Of a stretch of DNA of 40,763 bases, positions 31,538 through 39,433 are shown in pieces. The stretch spans positions 1 through 40,763 of the forward strand of contig CADBZI010000037.1 in NCBI GenBank assembly GCA_902799015.1, read 5' to 3'. How positions within the stretch are numbered: position 1 is the stretch's first letter; every line of letters begins with the position of its first letter. The stretch is from an uncultured Lachnospiraceae bacterium (GTDB taxonomy: Bacteria; Bacillota; Clostridia; Lachnospirales; Lachnospiraceae). The notes under the pieces were generated by a model. That model was not told the DNA's origin and did no database searches. It was given only the letters and a program-made list of their open reading frames with translations. A program made the translations under genes and the position numbers.

Positions 31538-33316
31538 TTACATCTTCTCCGGAGCAGTAAACCCAAGCAGATCGATTCCGCACTCCAGGGTGCGAAGCGT
31601 CAGGCAAAGCAGCGCAATGTAGGACTCTCTTTGCGCCTGAAGGCTTTCTGTCATGATCTTTGTCCCATGATAGAAGCGGTTAAACTGATTCGCGAGTTCA
31701 TAGAGATATCCGCAGATCTTATGCGGCGCAAGCTCCGCCCCGGCCTGAAGAACAGCCGGAACAAAGGAAGTCAGCGTCAGCTGAAGTGCTTTCTCATCTT
31801 CCGCTTTTGCCGGCAGAATCTGAAGGCCGTCCAGATCCCTCCTCTTCTTTCCGGTCTCCTCCAGGAATCTTCTCAGGATCGACTTGATCCGGACAATGGT
31901 GTAGAGAAGATAGGGACCCGTGTTGCCTTCAAAGGAGGTGAACTTATCGGTATCAAAGATATAGTCCTTCGAAGCCTGGTTTGACAGATCTCCATATTTG
32001 ATCGCTGACAGCGCAACAATCTTTGCTGTTTCTTCGGCTTCAGCCGGATCGGTCTCATGATTCTCGCATATCTTGCGGAGCATCTCTTCATTGATCTCCG
32101 CAATCAGATTCTCCAGGCGCATCACGCCCCCGTCCCTGGTCTTGAACGGCTTCCCGTCCCGTCCGTTCATCGTTCCAAAGCCGAGAAAGGTCAGCCCTGT
32201 ATCTTCGTCAACCAGCTTTGCCTTGCGCGCGCAGCGGAAAACCTGGGTGAAATACAGATCCTGCCTCTTATCGACGACATAGATGATATGATCCGGTTTC
32301 CAGTTCTCCATCCGCATCACGATGGTCGCCAGATCGGTGGTGTTGTAAAGAGATGCCCCGTCTGACTTCAGGATCATGCAGGGCGGGATCTTTTTGGTGT
32401 CAGTTTCCTCGGCCACATCCACGACCAGCGCTCCCTGATCCAGGTGGGCGTATCCTTCTTTTTTCAGGTACTCTACCAGATCCGGAATATACGGCTGTGC
32501 ATCCGATTCCTTTTTCCACAGCTCAAAGGAAACATGCAGGCTGTCATAGTTTTTCTTCAGGTCTGCGATGGACACGTCCAGGATGTGCTTCCATACAGCC
32601 GTATATCCCCTGTGCCCGTGCTGCAGCTGTTCCGTCGCCTTCAGCGCCTTTAGGCGAAATGCCTCATCCTCTTTGGATCTTTGGCTTGCCTTCGGATAGA
32701 TCTGCTCCAGCTCGCTGATCGTAAAAGGAGCCTCCTCGGGATACGCTCCCTCATATGCCTCATCGAAATAGGGCAGCTCCGGCTTGTCTTCGCTCAGCTG
32801 CGCGATGATCAGGCCCATCTGCAGTCCCCAGTCTCCCAGGTGAACATCTCCGATCGTCTCATGTCCGAGAAACCGCAGGATCCGTTTCACACTCTCACCG
32901 ATGACCGCAGAACGCAGATGCCCGACATGCAGCGGCTTGGCAACATTTGCCCCGCCGTAGTCAATGATGATTTTCTTTTTCGTCTCTGCCTCAGGAACGC
33001 CAAGACGTTTCTCCCCTTTCATCTCATTCAGGAAGATCGACAAAAGCTGCGGTGACAGCTTCAGGTTCAAGAACCCGGGCGCCACAGCCTCTGCGCGCTC
33101 AAACGCGTCACACCCTTCCAGAATGCCGGCAACATCCTGCGCGATCGCAAGAGGCGCCTTATGATAGCGCTTCGCGCCTGCCATCGCACCGTTGCACTGA
33201 TATTCGCAAAGGTCAGGACGGTTTGAGATCGTAACCTTGCCAAGGTCTTTGTCATACCCTGCCAGGTCAAATGCTTCCGCCACATAATTGCCAAGCAGAT
33301 CCAGTATCTGTTCCAT
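31538..33316 (-). CDS. argS: Arginyl-tRNA synthetase
   Basis: 592 residues. The order of domains is standard: an N-terminal additional domain (about 1-110), then the class I core with the HIGH motif (AKPLHVGHLRSAVIGES), GDVHLGDWGLQMGLI and VYVVDKRQDLYF-like residues (HIIYVVDKRQDLYFTQVF), a loop in place of KMSKS (PFKTRDGGVMRLENLI), and the DALR anticodon-binding domain at the end (LLYTIVRIKSILRR, FNRFYHGTKIM, LALLCLT-like). It charges tRNA-Arg. The ATG lies 12 bases after GGAGG, a rather long spacing. It begins 49 bases after rarA on the same strand. Confidence 0.97.
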   Translation of the reverse strand: MEQILDLLGNYVAEAFDLAGYDKDLGKVTISNRPDLCEYQCNGAMAGAKRYHKAPLAIAQDVAGILEGCDAFERAEAVAPGFLNLKLSPQLLSIFLNEMKGEKRLGVPEAETKKKIIIDYGGANVAKPLHVGHLRSAVIGESVKRILRFLGHETIGDVHLGDWGLQMGLIIAQLSEDKPELPYFDEAYEGAYPEEAPFTISELEQIYPKASQRSKEDEAFRLKALKATEQLQHGHRGYTAVWKHILDVSIADLKKNYDSLHVSFELWKKESDAQPYIPDLVEYLKKEGYAHLDQGALVVDVAEETDTKKIPPCMILKSDGASLYNTTDLATIVMRMENWKPDHIIYVVDKRQDLYFTQVFRCARKAKLVDEDTGLTFLGFGTMNGRDGKPFKTRDGGVMRLENLIAEINEEMLRKICENHETDPAEAEETAKIVALSAIKYGDLSNQASKDYIFDTDKFTSFEGNTGPYLLYTIVRIKSILRRFLEETGKKRRDLDGLQILPAKAEDEKALQLTLTSFVPAVLQAGAELAPHKICGYLYELANQFNRFYHGTKIMTESLQAQRESYIALLCLTLRTLECGIDLLGFTAPEKM

Positions 33317-33365
33317 ACGCTGTTGTTACCTCCTTGCTGTAATCAGGCTTTCCGACTGTCGTCCA

Positions 33366-34682
33366 TCATGGCTCATGAATCCAGTCCAGATAGCTTTGAA
33401 CCTGTTTTTCAAATCCATTGTCTGATGGCTCATAAAAATGAACCTCTCCCAATTCCTCGGGCAGATATCTCTGTCTCGAGAAATGCTTCGGATAATCATG
33501 TGCATACTCATACCCGATTCCTCTGTTCAGACTGGCGCTTCCCTTGTAATGCGCATCCTGCAGGTAGGGCGGGATGGAGAAGGTGTTCTCCCTGACCGCC
33601 TTCCTGGCTGCGAAGATGGCTTCCGTACAGGAATTGCTCTTTGGGCTTACCGCCACGCAGATCGCCGCATGCGCAAGAATCAGTTGGGATTCAGGCAGGC
33701 CGATTCTTTCCACTGCCTGTGCTGCTGATACCGCAACCACAAGCGCCTGGGGATTTGCCATTCCCACATCTTCCGAAGCGCAGATGATGATCCGCCGGGC
33801 AATGAAACGAATGTCTTCCCCTGCCTCCAGCATCCGCGCCAGATAGAACACCGCAGCGTCAGGATCTGAGCCGCGCATGCTCTTGATAAATGCAGAGATG
33901 GTGTCGTAGTGCTGGTCGCCATCCTTATCATACCGTGCCACTCTTTTCTGTATGCACTGAGCGGCTACTTCCAGTGTAATGCGGATCTTCCCGTCCTCGG
34001 AACGAGGTGTCGTGAGAACGCCAAGCTCCAGCGCGTTCAGAGCGCTTCTGGCATCTCCGCCCGATACATCCGCAAGGAAGGACAGGGCATCTTCCTCGAT
34101 GACGGCATCAAACGCGCCCATTCCCCGCTCCCTGTCCTCCAGAGCTCTGATCAGAAGGCCGGCAATCTCCTTTGCGGACAGCCGCTTCAGCTCAAAGATG
34201 ACGGACCTCGACAGCAGGGCGCTGTTTACCTCAAAGTAAGGGTTCTCTGTCGTAGCACCGATCAGAATGATGGTTCCATCCTCAACAAAAGGCAGCAGAT
34301 AATCCTGCTGCGCCTTGTTAAACCGATGAATCTCGTCAATGAAAAGGATCGTACGCTTTGCGTACATGCCAAGCGTTTCCTTTGCCTGTTGTACGACTTC
34401 CTCCATATCCTTCTTGCCGGACGCAGTCGCGTTGATCTGCCTGAATTGCGCAGAGGTTGTATGCGCGATTACCTGCGCCAGCGTTGTCTTCCCTGTCCCG
34501 GGCGGACCGTAAAAGATCACGGAGCTGAGTTTATCCGCACGGATCGCTCTCTCCAGCATGCAGCCTTTTCCGATGATATGCTCCTGTCCGACAACCTCAT
34601 CCAGAGTGCGCGGCCGCATCCTGGACGCCAGCGGGGAGACCGATTCCTTCTCCTTGCGGGCAGCGTATTCAAACAGATCCAT
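33366..34682 (-). CDS. rarA: Replication-associated recombination protein A (MgsA/RarA AAA+ ATPase)
   Basis: About 438 residues. An AAA+ ATPase related to clamp loaders, acting at stalled replication forks. Visible are RMRPRTLDEVVGQEHI, Walker A (GPPGTGKTTLA), Walker B (ILFIDEIHRFNKAQQD), sensor 1 (IGATTENP), the SRS-type arginine finger region (LLSRSVIF) and the C-terminal tetramer region (DYPKHFSRQRYLPEELGEVHFYEPSDNG spread over about 395-425). The start at 34682 (MDLFEYA) follows AAGGAG. A longer in-frame start lies inside the upstream gene, whose end overlaps by 14 bases. Confidence 0.96.
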   Translation of the reverse strand: MDLFEYAARKEKESVSPLASRMRPRTLDEVVGQEHIIGKGCMLERAIRADKLSSVIFYGPPGTGKTTLAQVIAHTTSAQFRQINATASGKKDMEEVVQQAKETLGMYAKRTILFIDEIHRFNKAQQDYLLPFVEDGTIILIGATTENPYFEVNSALLSRSVIFELKRLSAKEIAGLLIRALEDRERGMGAFDAVIEEDALSFLADVSGGDARSALNALELGVLTTPRSEDGKIRITLEVAAQCIQKRVARYDKDGDQHYDTISAFIKSMRGSDPDAAVFYLARMLEAGEDIRFIARRIIICASEDVGMANPQALVVAVSAAQAVERIGLPESQLILAHAAICVAVSPKSNSCTEAIFAARKAVRENTFSIPPYLQDAHYKGSASLNRGIGYEYAHDYPKHFSRQRYLPEELGEVHFYEPSDNGFEKQVQSYLDWIHEP

Positions 34683-35283
34683 CTTCCGGCTCCTTCTCTC
34701 TTTGCAGCCTGTTTGCCGCGGTTGGAAGGGCATCGGGCGTATCCTGTTCTATGGGATCCGCACCCATGCTGTTTGCACCATCCGTCTGAAGGCTGTCCGC
34801 CTCCGGTCCGCCTGCTTCCTGTCCGCCCGTATGCTCTGCCGTCTTTTGTGTATCGGTTTCCTCATCGGAGATCCCATAATAGGTTTCTCTCTGCTTTCTG
34901 GCGGCAACCATTCCGAACATATAGACGACTGCCCCGAAGATCCCTTTCCCGTCCATTCCGATCAGAAACCAGACAAGACCTGCATAGGAGACAAATTCAA
35001 GCCCCGCAGCCTTCAGGTAGGCCGCCACTTCTTCCTCTGTGCGCTGCGCAAGGGAATGCTTCAGCAATCCGCCCAACACGCATTTGATAAACCAGACAGC
35101 GGCAAGCAGCGTTATAATCAGCGCATAATACCACGTCCCGACCGGTTTTTTCAAAACCAGCGCCCAGATAATCAGTGCGACCGCAACGCCCGTCATGGCA
35201 AGGATGGCAATCCGGATGTTTCTGTCAATCCTGTCCTCCTGCTGCTGGCTGAGTCTTTCCTGATTCTTCAGATTATCCAACAT
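34669..35283 (-). CDS. Small membrane protein of unknown function upstream of rarA
   Basis: 204 residues, not recognised. A polar N-terminus with a short coiled segment (LSQQQEDRIDRNIR) precedes membrane helices at about 26-44, 51-72 and 97-125. After the last helix comes AARKQRETYYGISDEE, then a disordered acidic Glu/Asp/Gly/Pro-rich tail of about 60 residues. The stop overlaps the rarA start by 14 bases. The ATG is preceded by GAGGTG, and a promoter sits 34 bases upstream. Nothing in the sequence points to a role. Confidence 0.75.
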   Translation of the reverse strand: MLDNLKNQERLSQQQEDRIDRNIRIAILAMTGVAVALIIWALVLKKPVGTWYYALIITLLAAVWFIKCVLGGLLKHSLAQRTEEEVAAYLKAAGLEFVSYAGLVWFLIGMDGKGIFGAVVYMFGMVAARKQRETYYGISDEETDTQKTAEHTGGQEAGGPEADSLQTDGANSMGADPIEQDTPDALPTAANRLQREKEPEDGSV

Positions 35284-35316
35284 CTCTGTGTCACCTCGTG
35301 TGCAAAACGCATCTGC

Positions 35317-35345
35317 ATCGTATCAGTTTCAGATACCGTTGACAA
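35317..35345 (-). promoter_or_regulatory. Promoter of the membrane protein-rarA-argS unit
   Basis: On the minus strand, TTGTCA (35345-35340) and TACGAT (35322-35317) are separated by 17 bases. Its -35 box overlaps the -35 box of the plus-strand promoter at 35339-35368. Confidence 0.6.
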
Positions 35346-35368
35346 GTTTCCCTTTCCGTGTCTATAAT
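35339..35368 (+). promoter_or_regulatory. Promoter of the DUF4250 gene
   Basis: TTGACA (35339-35344) and TATAAT (35363-35368), both perfect consensus hexamers, with an 18-base spacer, 73 bases before the ATG. Strong housekeeping promoter by sequence. Confidence 0.8.
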
Positions 35369-35441
35369 TCACGTCGCAAATCACAGCCGTTTCCGGGTCT
35401 GTGATCCTGTGCCCCGTACAGCAAACGATAAGGAGACCGTT

Positions 35442-35624
35442 ATGGCAAGCCTGCTTCCCAACAACCCGATGATGCTGCTCAGTGTGGTCAATACACAGCT
35501 GAGGGATGAATTTTCCAGCTTAGACGAGCTGTGCGCATTCTTCAACCAGGACCGCTCCGAGCTGGAGGAAAAACTTGCTGCGATCGATTACAGCTACGAC
35601 CCTGATCTGAACCGTTTCGTCTGA
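35442..35624 (+). CDS. DUF4250 domain protein
   Basis: 60 residues, the full length of the DUF4250 family as I recall it (LP.NP.MLLS.VNT.LRD.. SLDELC pattern, ending YDPDLNRF). Here the matching parts are LPNNPMMLLSVVNTQLRDEF, SSLDELCAFFNQDR and AAIDYSYDPDLNRF. The function is unknown; the predicted fold is small and mostly helical, possibly helix-turn-helix-like, with no catalytic motif. The ATG at 35442 follows AAGGAG by six bases, while the longer in-frame reading starts at the promoter. It has a consensus promoter and a clean terminator, so it is a single-gene unit, probably well expressed. Confidence 0.88.
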   Translation: MASLLPNNPMMLLSVVNTQLRDEFSSLDELCAFFNQDRSELEEKLAAIDYSYDPDLNRFV

Positions 35625-35646
35625 AGAGATACGTTCGGCGTGAAAC

Positions 35647-35678
35647 GGGACTGCACATCCGGCAGTCCCCTTTTTTTT
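35647..35678 (+). terminator. Rho-independent terminator of the DUF4250 gene
   Basis: GGGACTGC, a seven-base loop, GCAGTCCC, then C and eight T. It begins 23 bases after the DUF4250 stop. A textbook intrinsic terminator for the plus strand; its T-run touches the stop of the convergent gene at 35677. Confidence 0.9.
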
Positions 35679-37275
35679 ATTCTTCTTCCATCTCCACGGT
35701 ATTTTCACGGGAAGATTCCGTCGCCGCTTCTCCATCCGTAAGCATATCCACATATTCCTGCGGAACGCCCGCGGAAGAGAGCTTCTCAAACATCCTGATC
35801 GCGGAAGCATCTCTCATATACTTAAAAAATGCTTTCCTCGAATCAACCCGGAAGGCATCTGAGACGTCAAATGGTTCCAGGCTGATGTCTTCGGCCTTTT
35901 TCAGGTCTGCTGTCAGGGTAAACCATTCGGTCCCGTTCACACGAAACAGCATGGTGCGCAAACCGTCTTCGTCCGTAAAGAATTCACAGTTCCATTCCAT
36001 ATTCTGCCAGGACGCTGTCAGGTCACCCGACAGCCAGCCGTCCTGAATCGCAAGAAGATCCAGATTCCGGATGATCAGCACAGGCATCGTCATACCGCTG
36101 TAGCTGATGCTGAGCGTCTCTTTCAGAATATCGTCCTTCAGACTGCCCTGAACCGCCAGTCCCCATGGCTGATTCGCTTTGATCTTCAGTTTCCGGAGAA
36201 AAGCAGGTCCGAGTTTTCCCTCAAAGGCATGGTCAGACCCGTCAAAGATTCCGTTGATATTGATCAGATCTGCCTTCATCCCGCTCTTTTCCATGGAGAC
36301 GGACAGATGAACCGGAATATTGTTCTGGTCCAGTGCCAGCATGGCCGAAACGGAGTGTCCCTTTGCGTAGTCTTTTTCGGATGCCTGGATCAGCATCTGC
36401 TGTACCAGCTGCCAGAGCGCGCCCTGGGGAAGCAGTTTTGATGCTTTTTCTCCGACAGTCATCCGGAACACACGCTCCGCAAAGGAGCTTTTCAGAATCT
36501 GCTCCAGGAGCTCATCCTCTGACAGCATCAGCAGTGCCTTCGGAATCAATTCTTTCAGGTCGGATGCTTCAATCGTCCATGTAGTGGCATTGGCTTCTGT
36601 CTGCAGGCTCCCCGCGGAAACAGAAGCAAATCCCTTTTCCGCATGGATATATTCTCCCAGGCCTATGCTGTATTTCAGCCATTCACCGCGCAGCGTGTCC
36701 AGAGAAATCGACTTTACAAGATCATTGAAGTCCTTTAAGACAGAGGTGTACTCCGCAAGCTTTTCCGGGGTAATCTTCTTTCCCGTAATGGTCTGGGCAT
36801 CCGCTCTGAAGTCTCCGATCGGAAATGCAAAAACTTCCTCTTTCAATTCCGGGCACTCCAGGTAAATAGTGTTTTCCTCCCGGTCGAAAGAGAACTGCAG
36901 GTGATAAAGCTGTGTCCCGTTGAACAGGAATGCCGCTTCCATGTCCATTCCCCGGGTATCGTTTGACGTCCCCTTCAAAGCAAGAGAGGCATCTTCTATC
37001 CAGGACATGTCGTCTTCCGAATGGTAATGCTTCGCGATCGCGCTGCGCATTCCTTCTGCTGCGGCAACATGCACCTCCCCTTCAAAGTCAGGAACCGTCC
37101 ATTGTCCGGCAGCTTCGCCGGCCTGCCCGAACAGATCCGTCAGGATCGCTCCCGGGTCAAGATACTGACTTTCTCTTTCTGTCTCGTCCTGCGCACCGTA
37201 AACCGCTCCGGATAAAACAGTTATAAAAAAGATCCACGCACAGACAGCGCTTCGTATTCTCTTTCCCTTCATCAT
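35677..37275 (-). CDS. Secreted protein of unknown function
   Basis: About 532 residues, not recognised. A signal peptide (MMKGKRIRS, hydrophobic core, cleavage near AVYGAQ) is followed by a mature part with alternating beta strands and Lys/Glu-rich loops, no membrane helix and no lipobox cysteine. The C-tail is acidic (EENTVEMEEE). Repeated patterns of amphipathic strands (for example LSGDLTASWQNMEWNCEFFTDEDG) recall lipid- or ligand-carrying beta proteins, but this is only an impression. The start at 37275 follows GGAGG by seven bases. It diverges from an ABC transporter operon with overlapping promoters, so the two may be regulated together. Confidence 0.8.
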   Translation of the reverse strand: MMKGKRIRSAVCAWIFFITVLSGAVYGAQDETERESQYLDPGAILTDLFGQAGEAAGQWTVPDFEGEVHVAAAEGMRSAIAKHYHSEDDMSWIEDASLALKGTSNDTRGMDMEAAFLFNGTQLYHLQFSFDREENTIYLECPELKEEVFAFPIGDFRADAQTITGKKITPEKLAEYTSVLKDFNDLVKSISLDTLRGEWLKYSIGLGEYIHAEKGFASVSAGSLQTEANATTWTIEASDLKELIPKALLMLSEDELLEQILKSSFAERVFRMTVGEKASKLLPQGALWQLVQQMLIQASEKDYAKGHSVSAMLALDQNNIPVHLSVSMEKSGMKADLININGIFDGSDHAFEGKLGPAFLRKLKIKANQPWGLAVQGSLKDDILKETLSISYSGMTMPVLIIRNLDLLAIQDGWLSGDLTASWQNMEWNCEFFTDEDGLRTMLFRVNGTEWFTLTADLKKAEDISLEPFDVSDAFRVDSRKAFFKYMRDASAIRMFEKLSSAGVPQEYVDMLTDGEAATESSRENTVEMEEE

Positions 37276-37333
37276 ATGGTTTCCTCCCATCAGGCATGAT
37301 TGTGCCTTTTCCATGTTTGATGCCGGATAAGTA

Positions 37334-37362
37334 ACTATAACAAAAACATCTCTTTCACGCAA
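37334..37362 (-). promoter_or_regulatory. Promoter of the secreted protein gene
   Basis: On the minus strand, TTGCGT (37362-37357) and TATAGT (37339-37334) with a 17-base spacer, 58 bases before the ATG. It overlaps the candidate plus-strand promoter. Confidence 0.55.
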
Positions 37363-37381
37363 TCCGAGTTTGTGATACAGT
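37353..37381 (+). promoter_or_regulatory. Candidate promoter of the ABC transporter operon
   Basis: TTTCAC (37353-37358) and TACAGT (37376-37381) with a 17-base spacer. The predicted transcript would start only a few bases before the ATG at 37391, which has no clear ribosome binding site, so the mRNA may be nearly leaderless. Weak hexamers. Confidence 0.4.
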
Positions 37382-37390
37382 ATCATCATT

Positions 37391-38080
37391 ATGAAGATTA
37401 GCATTCAGAATATCAGAAAAAAATATCGGTCGTCGCAGATTCTGAGCGGCGTCGACATCAGTGCTGAAGAAGGAACCATGACCTGCATTCTGGGAAAGAA
37501 CGGATGCGGAAAGTCAACGCTTCTTTCGATCCTTGCAGGGGTCGTGCGTGCAGATTCCGGCTCCTTTCTCTATGAACAGGGCAGCGAACCGAAGATCGAT
37601 CTGTTCCGGCGCAGGAACGATGCGTCCCGGCTCATCGGTTATGTCCCGCAGTCCACTCCGCTTCTGGAAGAACTGTCCGCGCTTGACAATCTCCGCCTGT
37701 GGTATACGGGAGGGAAAGATGTGCTCCGTCAGGAGCTGGAGGATGGCGTCTTGAAAGATCTTGACATCGACCGGTTTCTGCACAAGAATGTCCGGACACT
37801 CTCGGGCGGTATGAAAAAGCGTCTCTCGATCGGCTGTGCACTCGCACATCATCCGCGGATTCTTCTTCTGGATGAACCGGGGGCGGCACTGGATCTGCTT
37901 GCGAAGGAGCAGATTGTTACCTGGCTGAAGAAGTTCTGCAGCCAGGGCGGCATTGTTCTGTTAGCCTCCCATGAACTCGGAGAGATCGAAAACTGCAGCA
38001 GAGCCTATATTCTGAAAGACGGAACCGCGTCCCTGATCGATCACAGGATAGACGGCGCCCACCTTGCCGCTCTGCTCTGA
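37391..38080 (+). CDS. ABC transporter ATP-binding protein
   Basis: 229 residues, a single ABC domain: Walker A (GKNGCGKST), Q-loop (GYVPQSTPL), signature (LSGGMKKRLSIG), Walker B (ILLLDEPGAALD) and switch His (ASHELGEI). It resembles the CcmA/YhbB-like group that pairs with ABC-2 permeases for drug, peptide or lipid export. Two ABC-2 type permease genes follow, after 72 bases and then with an overlap, so this is the motor of a three-gene exporter. The gap to the permease gene holds a small 7-bp hairpin (38105-38123). Cargo unknown. Confidence 0.94.
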   Translation: MKISIQNIRKKYRSSQILSGVDISAEEGTMTCILGKNGCGKSTLLSILAGVVRADSGSFLYEQGSEPKIDLFRRRNDASRLIGYVPQSTPLLEELSALDNLRLWYTGGKDVLRQELEDGVLKDLDIDRFLHKNVRTLSGGMKKRLSIGCALAHHPRILLLDEPGAALDLLAKEQIVTWLKKFCSQGGIVLLASHELGEIENCSRAYILKDGTASLIDHRIDGAHLAALL

Positions 38081-38152
38081 TCTCCTGCCGCATCCCAGTG
38101 AACGGGCAGCATCGTCTGCTGCCAGAAATGAAACTCTTCCGGAAGGATACAC

Positions 38153-39433
38153 ATGAACCGTTTCATTGTTTACACCAGACTCCGCCTGAAAGCGGTACTG
38201 AAGATATTTCCATCTATGTGCGTCATGACTTTTCTTCTGTGCCTCTCCCTCGGCGGCATGCTTTATCTGCAGTCTGCCAGATCCATACAGGTTGCGGAAG
38301 GAGACGAAGACGCTACCGTTTCCATCGGAATCTCCGGGGTAGGCGGCGAAGGTGATTTCAGTGCTGCATTTCCCGCTCTGCTGAAGCTGGATTCCTCCCG
38401 CTCGGAGGTCAGTTTTGTTCTCTTTGACACGAAAAAAGAAGCAGTCCGGGCAATCCGTAAAAACCAGATTCTCGCAGCGATTGATATTCCGGACGGAGCT
38501 GTCAGCAGCCTGCTGGCCGGCGATATGGCTCAGATGACACTGATTGTCCCTGCTTCCTCCGCCGGACTGGAGGCTCTGATCATGAGAGAGCTTTCCAGGT
38601 CTGTGTCTATTATTCTGGGGTCTATGAACAGCGCGGGGAAGGTGCTCTCTGACTATTACATGATTTCCGGAACGAGTGATCCGGATGTGATCTCCAATGC
38701 ACAGACCGATCTTCTGCTGACCTCCATGCAGGATATGCTTCACCGCAAGCACATGTTCACCGTGCGCTATGTAAAGTCACAGCAGCAGCTGTCCGTGGAG
38801 AGCTTTTATCTGATTTCCATGGTCTTTCTGCTGATTCTTCTGACCGGTGTCATGTGTGCCGGAAGCTTTATCCGGTCTGATTACTCTCTCTCCCGATTGC
38901 TCAATCTCCGAAGACTGGGCGCCTTCAAGCAGATCAGCGCGGAATTTATCAGCCTGGTAACACTCCTGATCTGTCTGTGCGCAGTCTTCTTCCCGCTGAT
39001 CGGTGCTGCCCTTGGCCAAATGCCGATCACTTTCTCCGCATTCGGGCTGACGAGTTCCTCCTTTCTGAAAGACTTTCTTCTGTTCGGCCTGAAGGTCATT
39101 CCCGTGATTCTTCTTGCCGCCGCCATTGACCTGTTTCTCTATGAGATGTCCGAGGTTCTGATCACCGGAGTCCTGCTGCAGTTTCTGGTGATGATTGCGC
39201 TCGCTTATCTTTCCGGCGTTTTTTATACGATGCCGACAATGCCGGAATCGCTGAAGGCAATTCAGCCCTGGCTCCCGACCGGGCAGGCATTGATCTATCT
39301 GCAGCAAACCGCAAAACACTCCGGCAAAGCCCTGATCAGCCTTCTGTGTGTGCTGCTCTGGACAGGTCTGTTTCTGATTGGTTCCTTCCTGCTTCGGAAA
39401 AGCAAGATTACCGGAAAGCGAGGCGGAAGATGA
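38153..39433 (+). CDS. ABC-2 type permease, first subunit
   Basis: 426 residues. One N-terminal helix (about 18-38), a long extracytoplasmic loop (about 40-215), then five helices from about 220 to 420, the ABC-2/YhgE-like layout. The loop includes FVLFDTKKEAVRAIRKNQILAAIDIPDGAV over about 84-113, similar to the YhgE/Pip-type or DUF-like loops of ABC-2 exporters, where it is thought to gather substrate outside. The ATG follows GGAAGG. Its stop overlaps the next gene (ATGA). It probably forms a heterodimer with that protein. Confidence 0.88.
   Translation: MNRFIVYTRLRLKAVLKIFPSMCVMTFLLCLSLGGMLYLQSARSIQVAEGDEDATVSIGISGVGGEGDFSAAFPALLKLDSSRSEVSFVLFDTKKEAVRAIRKNQILAAIDIPDGAVSSLLAGDMAQMTLIVPASSAGLEALIMRELSRSVSIILGSMNSAGKVLSDYYMISGTSDPDVISNAQTDLLLTSMQDMLHRKHMFTVRYVKSQQQLSVESFYLISMVFLLILLTGVMCAGSFIRSDYSLSRLLNLRRLGAFKQISAEFISLVTLLICLCAVFFPLIGAALGQMPITFSAFGLTSSSFLKDFLLFGLKVIPVILLAAAIDLFLYEMSEVLITGVLLQFLVMIALAYLSGVFYTMPTMPESLKAIQPWLPTGQALIYLQQTAKHSGKALISLLCVLLWTGLFLIGSFLLRKSKITGKRGGR

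Noticed and set aside
38105-38123. Terminator between the ABC ATPase and permease genes
   Set aside because: The 7-bp hairpin has no T-run, and the three genes form an evident exporter unit.
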